Assembly (NCBI GenBank): GCA_023667225.1
Contig: JAMPAN010000004.1
Location: 1 to 64,000 of the forward strand
Length of the DNA: 64,000 nucleotides
From: Oxalobacter formigenes
Lineage (GTDB): Bacteria > Pseudomonadota > Gammaproteobacteria > Burkholderiales > Burkholderiaceae_D
Direction: 5' to 3'
The notes under the pieces are model-generated. The model had not been told where the DNA came from, did not search any database, and saw only the letters and a program-made list of their open reading frames with translations. The translations under genes were made by a program, and so were the position numbers. Position 1 is the first letter of the stretch, and each line of letters starts with the position of its first letter. Of this stretch, positions 19,854 to 28,963 are shown one piece after another.

Positions 19854-20446
19854 TACTTGAGCATACCCGCACCATAAGCCCTTTTATTGCGCGCGGGGCC
19901 AATAACCGCTTGCCGGGATGAGATGCGCTTTTGATTCCCGGCCGCGCTGTCCGCTTATCTTTAACCTTTCCGCCTTGCGGGGTTTGCTGAAAATCCCGGC
20001 TACGGCCTGAAAAGACTTAACCGTTGCCAGGCTGCCGCCGGATACCCATGCCCGTTGATGTTGTTTCAACAGTCAATACGCACCTTTTTCTTTTCTTCTG
20101 TCTTTTTTTGGCAACAGGGCGCGGGGCGCCGGATGGGGAAGGGAAGGAAGAGATGGCGCTTTTTAGGCAGGGCTGGCGTCCCTGCCCTTGCAGATACAGA
20201 AGAAATAACGGGTTTTCCCGGCGTTCCGATAAAACCGCTTTTTGCCTTTTCCGGGCAGGAAGCGGTTTTTTTTGTTTGGGGTTTTACCCCTTGTTTTCCT
20301 GCACTTCGCCGCAGGTTGGTGAGGTGTATTTTCGGGGGGTAGCTTCTGAAGGGGTCAGCTCGTTGCGCATGAGATTCTGCAATGTTTTCCGTACAGGGGA
20401 TATGATGGTTTTTTCTATATACCGTCCCCATTTTATATTTTTCTAT
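19854..20446. other. Non-coding accessory region with a possible HigB-like scar
   Basis: About 590 bases with no intact gene. Around 20096-20125 the plus strand can be read as VFFWQQG, close to the region before the conserved C terminus of HigB-type toxins, and 21 of 22 bases match the higB remnant near 22075. A terminator hairpin lies at 20231-20273. Nothing else in this stretch resembles a family known to me. Confidence 0.35.
20231..20273. terminator. Bidirectional hairpin terminator
   Basis: A ten-base perfect inverted repeat (AAAACCGCTT and AAGCGGTTTT) is followed by a T-run on the plus strand and, by symmetry, a shorter T-run on the minus strand. It is about 175 bases past the stop of the leftward XRE gene and 380 past topB, so it could serve either. 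Confidence 0.7.
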
Positions 20447-20857
20447 TCAGTGCATCGTTGAGTATTGTGCCGGTAAGGTTTCTGTCATGCTTTGCAGTTG
20501 GGAGATCAGCTGATTCCGGTTCTGTGTGGGTAATTGTTTCCAAAGCAAAAGTAACGCTGCCGTCTCCGCAAGCTCTGTTTGTGTCAAATGGCCAAATTCG
20601 AGAATTATCGTTGCAAGCTGGTCGTCTTCCGCAAACAGGTACGCCAACGGTACTTTCAATACTTTTGCCAGTCTGGAGGCTGTTTTCACATCCGGCTCAT
20701 GGACGCCTTGTTCATACCGGTTGATTCGGGTGCTTGCCACAAATTCATCAATGCCCGCAGCAATTCCCAACCGTTTTTGAGACAGCCCTGCTTTTTGCCG
20801 GGCCTCTTTCAGGCGGCGGGAAAATATGTTTTTTGAAGCCTTGCTTTTCTGCGACAT
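20447..20857 (-). CDS. XRE-family transcriptional regulator
   Basis: A 136-residue DNA-binding protein with an N-terminal Cro/C1-type helix-turn-helix (residues about 12-66: FSRRLKEARQKAGLSQKRLG, then ASTRINRYEQG, then ASRLAKVLKVPLAYLFAED). A short helical C-terminal region of unknown role follows. It is divergent from the methyltransferase gene and two palindromes lie between them, so it probably regulates itself and that gene. It is chromosomal-accessory in look rather than a phage CI, having no peptidase domain. Confidence 0.9.
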   Translation of the reverse strand: MSQKSKASKNIFSRRLKEARQKAGLSQKRLGIAAGIDEFVASTRINRYEQGVHEPDVKTASRLAKVLKVPLAYLFAEDDQLATIILEFGHLTQTELAETAALLLLWKQLPTQNRNQLISQLQSMTETLPAQYSTMH

Positions 20858-20879
20858 CGTGGCTCACTTTCTGTAGCGT

Positions 20880-20892
20880 TACGATGTTCGTA
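20880..20892. promoter_or_regulatory. Operator-like palindrome 1
   Basis: TACGATGTTCGTA is a perfect dyad (arms TACGA and TCGTA around TGT), located 23 bases upstream of the XRE start codon. It shares the ACG/CGTA half-site with the second palindrome, so it is probably a binding site of the XRE product. Confidence 0.55.
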
Positions 20893-20910
20893 GTTTTTTC
20901 TTGCTTCAAA

Positions 20911-20929
20911 TACTACGTTTATCGTAGTA
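20911..20929. promoter_or_regulatory. Operator-like palindrome 2
   Basis: TACTACG and CGTAGTA form a perfect seven-base dyad around TTTAT. Its centre is 34 bases from the centre of the first palindrome, roughly three helical turns, which would let two dimers bind on one face between the divergent genes. Confidence 0.6.
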
Positions 20930-21029
20930 TTTGCTGGTGCCGTAAATGGCGGCGAAGGAATTTTGTCAAAACGACAGCCTCGAAGAGGGAAGGGATAACT
21001 GCGGGCTGAATTGCCTGCATAAAATAACA

Positions 21030-21785
21030 ATGATGATATATAGTGAAAAGTTTTATAAAAAACAAATGACTGGCTCGCGCCTGTCTGCTGGTGTTATCGT
21101 CCCAATTGTGATGGATATTTTTAAACCGGGCAGTGTCATAGATATTGGTTGCGGCACAGGAACCTGGTTATCAGTGTTTGAAGCGTATGGCTGCAAAATA
21201 TTGGGTATGGATGGTGATTATGTAAACAGGAATATGCTGCATGTAAATCCGGATTTTTTTATTCCGGGAGATTTATCACATGAGATTCATGCCAGTGAAA
21301 AATTTGATCTGGCCGTATCTCTGGAAGTTGCTGAACATTTGCCGGAAACAAGGGCAAAGTCGTTTGTAAAAGAATTGACAAATTTGTCTTCTGTCGTGCT
21401 TTTTTCTGCCGCGATTCCGTTTCAGGGAGGAAAGAATCATGTCAATGAACAATGGCAGGACTATTGGGTAAAGTTGTTTAAGGCGCAGGGTTATTATGCT
21501 TTTGATGTAATCCGCCCAAAGATACAAGATGAGCAGCATGTTGCTGTATGGTATAAAAGCAATATGCTTATTTACTGTAATGAGGATGCTTTAAGCCGTT
21601 ATCCGGAATTATTGCAGTACAAAAACAATGCAGAAAGTGATGCTTCTTTTAATATGGTTCATCCTGACCTATACCTGTGGCGTTCAGGCAAACGCAGGAC
21701 GTATAAAAAGATAATTAATGCACTTGCTGTATTCAGCACGGTGTTGCTTCTGGCGCTGATGGGGGTCTTGTTTTGCCAGAGTTAA
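21030..21785 (+). CDS. SAM-dependent methyltransferase with C-terminal membrane anchor
   Basis: Class I methyltransferase of about 251 residues. Motif I is VIDIGCGTGTWLSVF near residue 35, the acidic GMDGDYVN end of strand 2 follows, and FDLAVSLEVAEHLPE is the post-motif II region. The final 23 residues, after a basic RRTYKK stretch, are strongly hydrophobic (ALAVFSTVLLLALMGVLF), predicting a tail anchor with the enzyme in the cytoplasm. The substrate is unknown. The gene is clearly more AT-rich than its neighbours, a sign of transfer. The start is uncertain: ATGs at 20946, 21030 and 21033 all lack a good ribosome site. Confidence 0.8.
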   Translation: MMIYSEKFYKKQMTGSRLSAGVIVPIVMDIFKPGSVIDIGCGTGTWLSVFEAYGCKILGMDGDYVNRNMLHVNPDFFIPGDLSHEIHASEKFDLAVSLEVAEHLPETRAKSFVKELTNLSSVVLFSAAIPFQGGKNHVNEQWQDYWVKLFKAQGYYAFDVIRPKIQDEQHVAVWYKSNMLIYCNEDALSRYPELLQYKNNAESDASFNMVHPDLYLWRSGKRRTYKKIINALAVFSTVLLLALMGVLFCQS

Positions 21786-21866
21786 AAAGTATTTTCATCA
21801 TGGATTCTTTTTCTTGGTATGCTGCCGCATACTCACTGAAATGGCGGCCGGATTTTGAGCCGGGAG

Positions 21867-21890
21867 TGCCAAAATCCGTTGGCATTTTTT
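21867..21890 (+). terminator. Terminator after the methyltransferase gene
   Basis: TGCCAA and TTGGCA form a six-base stem with a six-base loop, directly followed by TTTTTT. It lies about 80 bases past the methyltransferase stop. Confidence 0.7.
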
Positions 21891-22069
21891 GTTTGTTTTT
21901 CATTGGAAGCGGCTGCCCCATAAAATCTGCGCTTTGTTAACGTCCGCACGCTTTTGACTCTGCTTTGTGACGCAGACGCCCGTTGTATTCCATGCTGCCT
22001 TGTCAATTTTGTTCATACATGTCCTTTCAGGAAGGTACCGGCGATACGTAACGGCCGCTGGAGGTGCGC

Positions 22070-22149
22070 TTGTCTGTCTCTTTTTGGCAACAGGAACGGG
22101 CGTGGCGCGTAATGTTCACATAGCCGATTACCACCAGGGAGGGGAATAA
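22070..22149 (+). pseudogene. HigB-type toxin remnant (C-terminal end)
   Basis: The last 15 codons before the stop read GVARNVHIADYHQGG. This resembles the conserved HigB/RelE-superfamily C terminus (VEIxDYH) that normally ends just before higA. Directly upstream, another frame gives SFWQQ, which suits the preceding strand, so at least one frameshift separates them. The N-terminal two-thirds of the toxin could not be found. It sits two bases before the higA remnant, the normal toxin-antitoxin order. Confidence 0.55.
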
Positions 22150-22150
22150 C

Positions 22151-22275
22151 ATGAGCAAACAAACCAACGGAATGCACCCCATCCATTCGGACGAAATATT
22201 CCGCGAAGAATTATGATGCCGCTTGCGCTGGATTAGGCCTTGCCTGTGCTGCCGCCCCGGATGAACGGTATCGCA
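22151..22275 (+). pseudogene. HigA-type antitoxin remnant
   Basis: An ATG with a good ribosome site (GGGAGGGG) opens MHPIHSDEIFREEL, matching the N terminus of HigA antitoxins (HPGEILREEL). Translation stops at 22214. Shifting frame by one base continues MMPLALD, then a TAG, then ALPVLPPRMNGIAL, which suits the HigA recognition helix region (VPPxRINxI). So the gene carries a frameshift, a stop and a likely small deletion, and it ends early. It is not functional as an antitoxin. Confidence 0.6.
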
Positions 22276-22379
22276 TTGAACTACGCTTTGGATGAGCGGG
22301 ATTTTCTGCCAGGCGCACGGGACGGCCGGCAGGTAAAGGTGCAGGGGTTTTGGCCGGGCATGATCAGTCCGCCGCAGCT

Positions 22380-22862
22380 GAGCGTGTCGATATGCGTGCC
22401 GGAAATAGTTTTTTGCGATTGTATGCCGAAGGGTTGATTCCGCAGCATGGCCATGACTTTCTGCGGGGCGGCGCGCTGGTTTCCGCTGTCTATACGGGTG
22501 AAGGTATTTTCCGGTTTGCCGAAACAGACAGGTTTTGTGTCGCACGGCGGGAGGTGGGAAGCAAGGATATTTTTGCCGCCGATTTCGTAGCGGCGGGGAG
22601 TGGCAAACAGGGGGATGTTGAATTTTCCGGAGCGCAGCGCGCTGAAGAAATCCTGTTTGGGTTTTTCGATGTTGCCTGTGCCGGTAATTTCAAATGCCCG
22701 GCCTGATTGCCTGATGCCAAGCACAATCTATCCGCCAGGGCAGTTTGAAAAAGCGCTGACGGTTTCCCAAATATTTTTGGGCAGGCCGGATTTGGCTGTC
22801 TTGACTTCGAAGTTGTTCCATTCGACGCTGCGCAGTTTCCTGGGAAGTTCCTCTTTTGTCAT
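22380..22862 (-). pseudogene. AlbA_2 (Schlafen-like) DNA-binding domain gene, disrupted
   Basis: From MTKEELPRKLRSVEWNNFEV the reading resembles the N-terminal AlbA_2 domain of Schlafen/RecG-like putative transcriptional regulators. An in-frame TAG at 22728-22730 stands where family members have Trp (GGWIVLGI). The frame then continues LGIRQSGRAFEITG and on to NTFTRIDSGNQRA and FGIQSQKTI before resemblance is lost near 22380. The usual C-terminal parts are missing, so it is both nonsense-mutated and truncated. It begins 34 bases past the stop of the SNF2 helicase gene. Confidence 0.75.
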
Positions 22863-22896
22863 GCGCGGCGGTGGTATCATGGCGGTACTGCTTTCC

Positions 22897-25800
22897 CTAT
22901 TGGGGCGAAGAGGCCGGACGCCCGCCTGTGCGGGGGAGGGCTTCGTCTTCGGTGTCGGCCAGCGGCTCGAAGATGGCTTGCAGGTCTTCCGGGGTGATTT
23001 GCACGCCCTGGACTTCGCCGGTGGAGAGGATGGCGCCGGCAAGATCCGCTTTTTTGTGCTGCAATTCCTGGATTTTTTCTTCGAGGGTGCCGCGGGCAAT
23101 GAGTTTATAGACGAAGACGGGTTTGTCTTGCCCGATGCGCCAGGCGCGGTCGGTGGCCTGGTTTTCCACGGCGGGGTTCCACCAGGGGTCGTAGTGGATG
23201 ACGGTGTCTGCCGCTGTGAGGTTGAGCCCCACGCCGCCGGCTTTTAGGCTGATGAGAAAAAGCGGTACTTTGCCTTCCTGGAAGGCGCAGATGGCGCCTG
23301 CCCTGTCGGTGGTGTCGCCGGTCAAGACGGTGTAGGGGATGTTTCTGGCCTTGAGTTCGGTTTCGATTAAGGCCAGCATGCTGGTGAATTGGGAGAAGAT
23401 GAGGATGCGCCGTTTTTCGAGCATCAGTTCATCGACCATTTCCATTAAGGCGGCCAGTTTGGCGGAGGCGGCGGCTTTGCGGTTGGCGCCGCCGCGCAAA
23501 AGGCGGGGATCGCAGCAGACCTGGCGCAGTTTCAGGAGGGCGTCCAGGATCATGATCTGGCTTTTTGTCACGCCTTTTTTGGCGATTTCGTCCCGTATTT
23601 TTTTGTCCATGGACAGACGGACGGTTTCATAGATGTCGCGCTGGATGGAGGTTAAGTCCACATGGCGGATCATTTCGGTTTTTGGCGGCAGCTCGTTGGC
23701 GACTTTGTCTTTGGTGCGCCGCAACAGGAAGGGACGGATGCGCCGTGTCAGCAGGGCTTTGCGGTTGTCGTCGGCCAGTTTTTCGATGGGGTGGCGAAAT
23801 TCGCTGTTGAAGATTTTTTCGTTGCCCAGGAGGCCGGGCAGCAGGAAATGGAATTGTGACCAGAGTTCGCCCAGGTGGTTTTCCAGCGGGGTGCCGGTGA
23901 GGCACAGGCGGTGGCGGGCGCGCAGGGTGGTGGCGATTTGCGCGGCCTTGGAACGGATGTTTTTGATGTACTGGGATTCATCCAGGATGAGCAGGTGGTA
24001 TTCATGCTCCTGGAGGGCTTGTTCGTCCCTGGGCAGGAGGGCGTAGGTGGTGAGCACCAGGTCGTATTGTTCGATGTGACCGAAGAGTTTCATGCGGTCT
24101 TTGCCTTGCAGGAGCAGGACTTTGAGTTCCGGCGCAAAGCGGGCGGCTTCTTCCTGCCAGCTGCTCATGAGGCTGGTGGGGGCAACAACGAGCGCGGGTT
24201 TGGTGAGGCGGCCCGCTTCTTTTTCCAGCAGGATGTGCGAGATGGTCTGGAGGGTTTTGCCCAGCCCCATGTCGTCGGCCAGGATGCCGGCTAACCCGTA
24301 TTCCCGCAGGAACTGCATCCAGGAGAGGCCTTCGATTTGGTAGTCGCGAAGGAAAGCGCGAAGGGTTTTGGGCGGCGTGACTTTGGCAACTCCGTCAAAT
24401 TCGGCCAGCCGTGCGCCCATTTCGAGCAGGCGAGAGCCGTTTAGCCAGTGAAGGGGCAGTTCCCTGGTGAGTTCGGCCAGGCGGGGCGAATCCAGTGTAT
24501 GCAGGCGGATGGCGGCTTCGTTTCCGGTGCGCCCGGCAAAGTACAGTTCGCCCAGGGTGCGCAGGATGGGTTTGATTCTTCCCCAGGGGAGCGCTACCCG
24601 CACTCCGCCGGGCAGGACGGTCAAGAAGGCTTCTTCATCCGGTTTTTCGGCCAGTTTTTGGGGGTCGAATTCTTCGGGTGCGGTGCGGATTAAGGCAACC
24701 AGAAGCGGCAGGAGGGAGATGCGTTTTTTGTTGACGACGATGCCCAGTTCCAGGCTGAACCAGTCTTTTGCCGCTTCTTTTTTATCTTCGCTGATGCTGG
24801 CGTACCAGTCTTCGATTTCGGCGATGTCGTAGCGGTATTCCGGCATTTTTTCGGTTTTCCAGCCCTGTTTTTCCAGTTCGGGCAGGATGGCGGAGGTAAA
24901 GCGTATCCAGTCTGCCTGCGAGGGAAGGTAAAGGGTTTCCGGTGTCTGGTGCGGGTGGGCAGGTGTTGTTTTCCGGATGAAGCCGGCGCCGGTCAAGGTA
25001 TTGAAGAAGGCGGTTTCTTTTTTGGTGTCGCGCTCGATTTGTTCAACGCCGGCGCCGTGCAGGCGCATGACGGGAACGGGCGAGCCGTGAAAGACTTGCT
25101 GCCCGTCGTAGTCAAAGAGGAGCTGGATGTAGTCGTTCCAGACAGGCTGGGCGGTTTCTCCCGCTATCCGGTGGGCAATGCTGCCCAGCCGCAAGACGGG
25201 AACGGGGCTGATATCGGTGCGCACGGTTTTCCTGACGGGTTCCGGCGGCGGGATGAGGCCAGCCAGGCCCTGCACGAGCAAAAGGCGCGATACGGCGGCT
25301 TTGTCTCTGGCGGGGACGGGCGGGGCCTGGGCAATGAGTTCCTGCACATCCCTGGCGGCCATGCCGGTGCTGCCGCCGGGCAGGAGGAGTTCGCCGCAGG
25401 TGAGGTTATCCATGTACCAGGGCGGATCAGTAGGCAGGATGTAGTCGATACGTTGTTTTCTTGCCCTTTTCCGGTTTTCCGTTTCTTCCGGCAGCGGTGC
25501 AAATTCCCAGGCCAGGCGGAGGGTCTGGCCGGTTTCCTGCCAGATCAGGCGGGCTTCTCTTGCCGGAGCGGCGCGCAGGGGAAAGATGAGGCCTTTGCCG
25601 ATGTGGTCTATGGCGTTGGTCCACATCAGCTGTTTGCGGTCGATCAGGATGCGCAAGAGCTGCGCGCCGATCGGCCCGCGCGGTTCGGCCAGGTGTTGTC
25701 CGGGCAGGCTGTTGCCGCCCCGCATGGCGATAAAAAGCCGGATGGAATCGCTGTCTTCCGGCCGGAGGTAGTGAGGCGGATCGGCTAAAAGTGCCTGGGG

Positions 25801-26307
25801 ATCGGCGATGGCGGCAGCGGTGATTTGGCCGCCGGGTTTGCAGCGCGCACGGCATATACCGAGGAAGGTGCGCTTGTCGGAAGCATCCGGTGAGAGGAGG
25901 TAGAGCAGTTTTTCATCGGGTTCTTCCGGTTGTTCGGCCAGGCCGGCTGGCGCTGCCTGGCCGAAGAGGGCTCCTTTGACGCGTTGCAGCCAGGAGGCCA
26001 CAGGGGCGGAAACGGCCTGGGCGGTTGTTTTTTTCCGGCGCAGGACGGTGAGCAGCACGGCGGCGACATGCTGGCAGTTGGTGTGGGCTTCGCAGGTGCA
26101 GGTGCCCTGGAAAAGCAGGCCGCGGACGGTGGATTTCAGGAAGATGTTTTGCTGGAATATCTGGTTTCCAGGACCCCTGACTTGTGAACGGATGAGGTTG
26201 GCGGCCAGCTGGATTTGTTTGACCTGGTCTGCGCGCGCGCTTTGTTCGCCTGCCTGGTAGGCGGCTTTGTCAAATTGTTTCTGGATATCTTCCTGGGTGA
26301 AGTTCAT
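22897..26307 (-). CDS. SNF2-family helicase with SWIM zinc finger
   Basis: Large ATP-dependent DNA translocase of 1136 residues. An N-terminal SWIM zinc finger reads [17 protein letters not shown] around residue 85. The SNF2 ATPase core has Walker [11 protein letters not shown] near residue 685, [12 protein letters not shown] (DExx box), [17 protein letters not shown] and the C-terminal helicase motifs [30 protein letters not shown] and DRAWRIGQ. These proteins probably remodel DNA-protein complexes; the exact role is unknown. The start [10 protein letters not shown] removes 74 implausible upstream codons that overlap the tex region. Confidence 0.93.
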   Translation of the reverse strand: MNFTQEDIQKQFDKAAYQAGEQSARADQVKQIQLAANLIRSQVRGPGNQIFQQNIFLKSTVRGLLFQGTCTCEAHTNCQHVAAVLLTVLRRKKTTAQAVSAPVASWLQRVKGALFGQAAPAGLAEQPEEPDEKLLYLLSPDASDKRTFLGICRARCKPGGQITAAAIADPQALLADPPHYLRPEDSDSIRLFIAMRGGNSLPGQHLAEPRGPIGAQLLRILIDRKQLMWTNAIDHIGKGLIFPLRAAPAREARLIWQETGQTLRLAWEFAPLPEETENRKRARKQRIDYILPTDPPWYMDNLTCGELLLPGGSTGMAARDVQELIAQAPPVPARDKAAVSRLLLVQGLAGLIPPPEPVRKTVRTDISPVPVLRLGSIAHRIAGETAQPVWNDYIQLLFDYDGQQVFHGSPVPVMRLHGAGVEQIERDTKKETAFFNTLTGAGFIRKTTPAHPHQTPETLYLPSQADWIRFTSAILPELEKQGWKTEKMPEYRYDIAEIEDWYASISEDKKEAAKDWFSLELGIVVNKKRISLLPLLVALIRTAPEEFDPQKLAEKPDEEAFLTVLPGGVRVALPWGRIKPILRTLGELYFAGRTGNEAAIRLHTLDSPRLAELTRELPLHWLNGSRLLEMGARLAEFDGVAKVTPPKTLRAFLRDYQIEGLSWMQFLREYGLAGILADDMGLGKTLQTISHILLEKEAGRLTKPALVVAPTSLMSSWQEEAARFAPELKVLLLQGKDRMKLFGHIEQYDLVLTTYALLPRDEQALQEHEYHLLILDESQYIKNIRSKAAQIATTLRARHRLCLTGTPLENHLGELWSQFHFLLPGLLGNEKIFNSEFRHPIEKLADDNRKALLTRRIRPFLLRRTKDKVANELPPKTEMIRHVDLTSIQRDIYETVRLSMDKKIRDEIAKKGVTKSQIMILDALLKLRQVCCDPRLLRGGANRKAAASAKLAALMEMVDELMLEKRRILIFSQFTSMLALIETELKARNIPYTVLTGDTTDRAGAICAFQEGKVPLFLISLKAGGVGLNLTAADTVIHYDPWWNPAVENQATDRAWRIGQDKPVFVYKLIARGTLEEKIQELQHKKADLAGAILSTGEVQGVQITPEDLQAIFEPLADTEDEALPRTGGRPASSPQ

Positions 26308-26476
26308 ACGGGTGCTGCGTTTTTGGCGCCGGGTTTTCTTCTCAAGTAAAAATATTATCGGCCATAAATGCCAAAAAGGGGAGAGCGTTTCCTTTGGGGG
26401 AAGCCTGCGGCCGGCAGGGCTGGAAAATTTTGCCGGATTCCGTATCATGGCGCTTTTCTTTTTAATTTGCCTACTT

Positions 26477-28837
26477 ATGTTGCCTTCTATTGAACAACGG
26501 ATTGCCGCTTTGCTGGCGGTGAATGTCAAGCAGGTTGAAGCGGCGGCAGCGCTCCTTGACGGGGGCGCGACGGTGCCGTTTATTGCCCGTTACCGCAAGG
26601 AGGTAACGGGCGGCCTGGATGATGCGATGCTCCGCACGCTGGAAGAACGCCTGTCTTATCTGCGGGAGCTGGAAGAGCGGCGGGCGGCGATATTGAAAAG
26701 TATTGCCGGACAGGGAAAGCTGACGCCGGCGTTAAAGGCGGCGGTGCAGATGGCAGAAGACAGGGTGACGCTGGAGGATTTGTATTTGCCTTACCGGCCG
26801 AAGCGCCGGACAAAAGCGCAGATAGCGGTGGAGGCGGGGCTTTTGCCGCTGGCCGAGGCGCTTTTGTCTGATCCGATGCTGGCACCGGAAACGGAGGCGG
26901 CCAAGTATGTGCGCACGGCGTTTTCAACGGAGAATAGCGATAATCCCGGTGTGCCTGACGCGGCGGCAGCGCTGGAGGGCGCGCGCCAGATTCTGATGGA
27001 GCGCTTTGCGGAGGAGGCTTCGCTGCTTGGGGATTTGCGCGCTTATTTGTATGCGCATGGCGTGCTCCAGTCGGGTGCGGCGGAAGGCAAGGAAGAGGAG
27101 GGTATCCGCTTTTCGGATTATTTTGATTATGAGGAGCCGTTGGCGGCGATCCCTTCGCATCGGGCACTGGCGCTTTTCAGGGGACGCCGCGAGGGGTTTT
27201 TGGCGGTTCGCCTGAGGCTGGATTCGGAGGCAGAGCGACCGAAGTGGGATGCGCCGTTTAATCCCTGCGAGAGCCGCATTGCGGCCTGTTTCGGCATTGC
27301 CAACAAGGGGCGTCCGGCTGACCGCTGGCTGACGGATACGGTGCGCTGGGCGTGGAGGGTGCGGATTTTTACGCATCTGGAGGGCGGGCTGATGAATGCG
27401 CTGCGCGAGAAGGCCGAAACGGAGGCGATGGAGATTTTTGCGCAGAATCTGAAGGCGCTGCTTTTGGCTGCGCCTGCCGGGCACCGTGTGACGATGGGGC
27501 TGGACCCTGGCTTGCGCACGGGCGTGAAGGTGGCGGTGGTGGATGAGACGGGCAAGGTGCTGGATACGGCAACGGTTTATCCGCACCCGCCGAAGAGTGA
27601 CTGGCAGGGGGCGCTGGGTACGCTAAAGAAGATGGCCGCACAGTATGGCGTGAGCCTGATTGCGGTGGGAAACGGCACGGCTTCGCGGGAGACGGATAAG
27701 CTGGCGCAGGCGCTTCTTGGCTGTTTTTCCGGCAGGCAGATGGCGAAGGTGATGGTTTCGGAGGCGGGGGCTTCGGTTTATTCTGCTTCGGCATACGCTT
27801 CGGAGGAGCTGCCGGAGCTGGATGTGACGCTGCGCGGGGCGGTTTCGATTGCGCGGCGTTTGCAGGACCCGCTGGCAGAGCTGGTGAAGATTGATCCCCG
27901 CTCTATCGGGGTGGGGCAGTATCAGCATGATGTGTCGCAGCCGGGGCTGGCGAGAACGCTGGATGCGGTGGTGGAGGATTGCGTGAATGCGGTGGGGGTG
28001 GATGTGAATACGGCTTCTGTGCCGCTTCTGGCGCGGGTTTCCGGCATCGGGCAGACGGTGGCGGGCAATATTGTGGCTTATCGCGATTTGCACGGCCGTT
28101 TTGCTTCCCGCGAGGCGTTGAAGGCGGTTCCGCGCCTGGGGGAGAAGACGTTTGAGCAGGCTGCCGGTTTTTTGCGCATTCCGGGCGGGGATAATCCGCT
28201 GGATGCTTCGGCGGTGCATCCGGAATCGTATCCGGTGGTGGAAAGGATTCTGGCGGATGTGAAGAAGGGGATTGGCGCGGTAATTGGGGATACGGCGCTT
28301 TTGAGTTCGCTTTTGCCGGAAAGGTATGCCGATGATCGTTTTGGTGTGCCGACGGTGACGGATATTCTGGCGGAGCTGGAAAAGCCGGGCCGCGACCCCC
28401 GTCCGGCTTTTGTGAGCGCTGCCTTCAAGGAAGGGGTGGAGACGATAGATGACCTTGAGCCGGATATGGTGCTGGAAGGGACGGTGACGAATGTGACGGC
28501 GTTTGGCGCGTTTGTGGATATTGGCGTGCATCAGGACGGGCTGGTGCATATTTCTGCCTTGTCTGACCGTTTTGTGAAGAACCCGCACCAGGTGGTGAGC
28601 GCCGGGCAGATTGTGAAGGTGAAGGTGATGGAGGTGGATAAAAAGCGCAGCCGGATTGCGCTTTCGATGCGGCTTTCCGACAGCGCTGCTGCCAGGGCAG
28701 GGGAAAGGGGCGCACGGGGCGGATCTGCGAAGGAAGGGGAAAATATGCGCAAAACGCATAAAAATATGCGAAATACGCATAAACCGGAGGCGGCAACGGC
28801 GATGGCGGATGCGTTTGCCCGCCTGAAGCGGCAGTGA
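26477..28837 (+). CDS. tex: Tex-family RNA-binding protein
   Basis: Conserved RNA-binding, transcription-associated protein. It shows the N-terminal helical region with [15 protein letters not shown], a YqgF-type domain ([17 protein letters not shown]), helix-hairpin-helix segments ([33 protein letters not shown]) and a C-terminal S1 domain ([27 protein letters not shown]). The start [13 protein letters not shown] gives 786 residues. The linker after S1 contains [13 protein letters not shown], which is encoded by two copies of the ATGCG-N5-CGCAT dyad. The coding sequence seems to have accepted these repeats in frame. Confidence 0.95.
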   Translation: MLPSIEQRIAALLAVNVKQVEAAAALLDGGATVPFIARYRKEVTGGLDDAMLRTLEERLSYLRELEERRAAILKSIAGQGKLTPALKAAVQMAEDRVTLEDLYLPYRPKRRTKAQIAVEAGLLPLAEALLSDPMLAPETEAAKYVRTAFSTENSDNPGVPDAAAALEGARQILMERFAEEASLLGDLRAYLYAHGVLQSGAAEGKEEEGIRFSDYFDYEEPLAAIPSHRALALFRGRREGFLAVRLRLDSEAERPKWDAPFNPCESRIAACFGIANKGRPADRWLTDTVRWAWRVRIFTHLEGGLMNALREKAETEAMEIFAQNLKALLLAAPAGHRVTMGLDPGLRTGVKVAVVDETGKVLDTATVYPHPPKSDWQGALGTLKKMAAQYGVSLIAVGNGTASRETDKLAQALLGCFSGRQMAKVMVSEAGASVYSASAYASEELPELDVTLRGAVSIARRLQDPLAELVKIDPRSIGVGQYQHDVSQPGLARTLDAVVEDCVNAVGVDVNTASVPLLARVSGIGQTVAGNIVAYRDLHGRFASREALKAVPRLGEKTFEQAAGFLRIPGGDNPLDASAVHPESYPVVERILADVKKGIGAVIGDTALLSSLLPERYADDRFGVPTVTDILAELEKPGRDPRPAFVSAAFKEGVETIDDLEPDMVLEGTVTNVTAFGAFVDIGVHQDGLVHISALSDRFVKNPHQVVSAGQIVKVKVMEVDKKRSRIALSMRLSDSAAARAGERGARGGSAKEGENMRKTHKNMRNTHKPEAATAMADAFARLKRQ
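28745..28759. repeat. ATGCG-N5-CGCAT dyad, copy 1 (inside tex)
   Basis: ATGCGCAAAACGCAT, an exact five-base dyad with a five-base centre, in frame in the tex linker. It contributes the residues MRKTH. One further flanking base pair (T/A) is complementary. Confidence 0.75.
28766..28780. repeat. ATGCG-N5-CGCAT dyad, copy 2 (inside tex)
   Basis: ATGCGAAATACGCAT starts exactly 21 bases after the first copy, that is two helical turns, and encodes MRNTH in the same tex linker. Confidence 0.75.
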
Positions 28838-28877
28838 CAGGAACCGGCACGGGGAGTGGCTGGGGAGAATGAAAATA

Positions 28878-28892
28878 ATGCGTAAAACGCAT
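28878..28892. repeat. ATGCG-N5-CGCAT dyad, copy 3 (tex/permease junction)
   Basis: ATGCGTAAAACGCAT with symmetric flanks (AATA before, TATT after), so the dyad arms extend to ten bases. It lies between convergent tex and the AI-2E permease gene and could act as a two-way terminator. Confidence 0.75.
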
Positions 28893-28963
28893 TATTGAAT
28901 CTGGTACGGCGGTGGCGTGCGTTTGCCCAGGATAGGCAGCGCCCTGGGAGTGGCGGCGGGCGG

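Noticed and set aside
22027-22545. 172-codon minus-strand frame over the higBA and AlbA_2 remnants
   Set aside because: It mixes antisense of the higA remnant with an alternative frame of the AlbA_2 remnant and has no coherent domain.
27623-28780. 385-codon minus-strand frame opposite tex
   Set aside because: Its Arg/His-rich composition is typical of an antisense frame; tex is unambiguous on the other strand.
28745-28892. CRISPR array
   Set aside because: Three dyads are close together, but spacings are irregular, repeats are only 15 bases and no cas genes are present.
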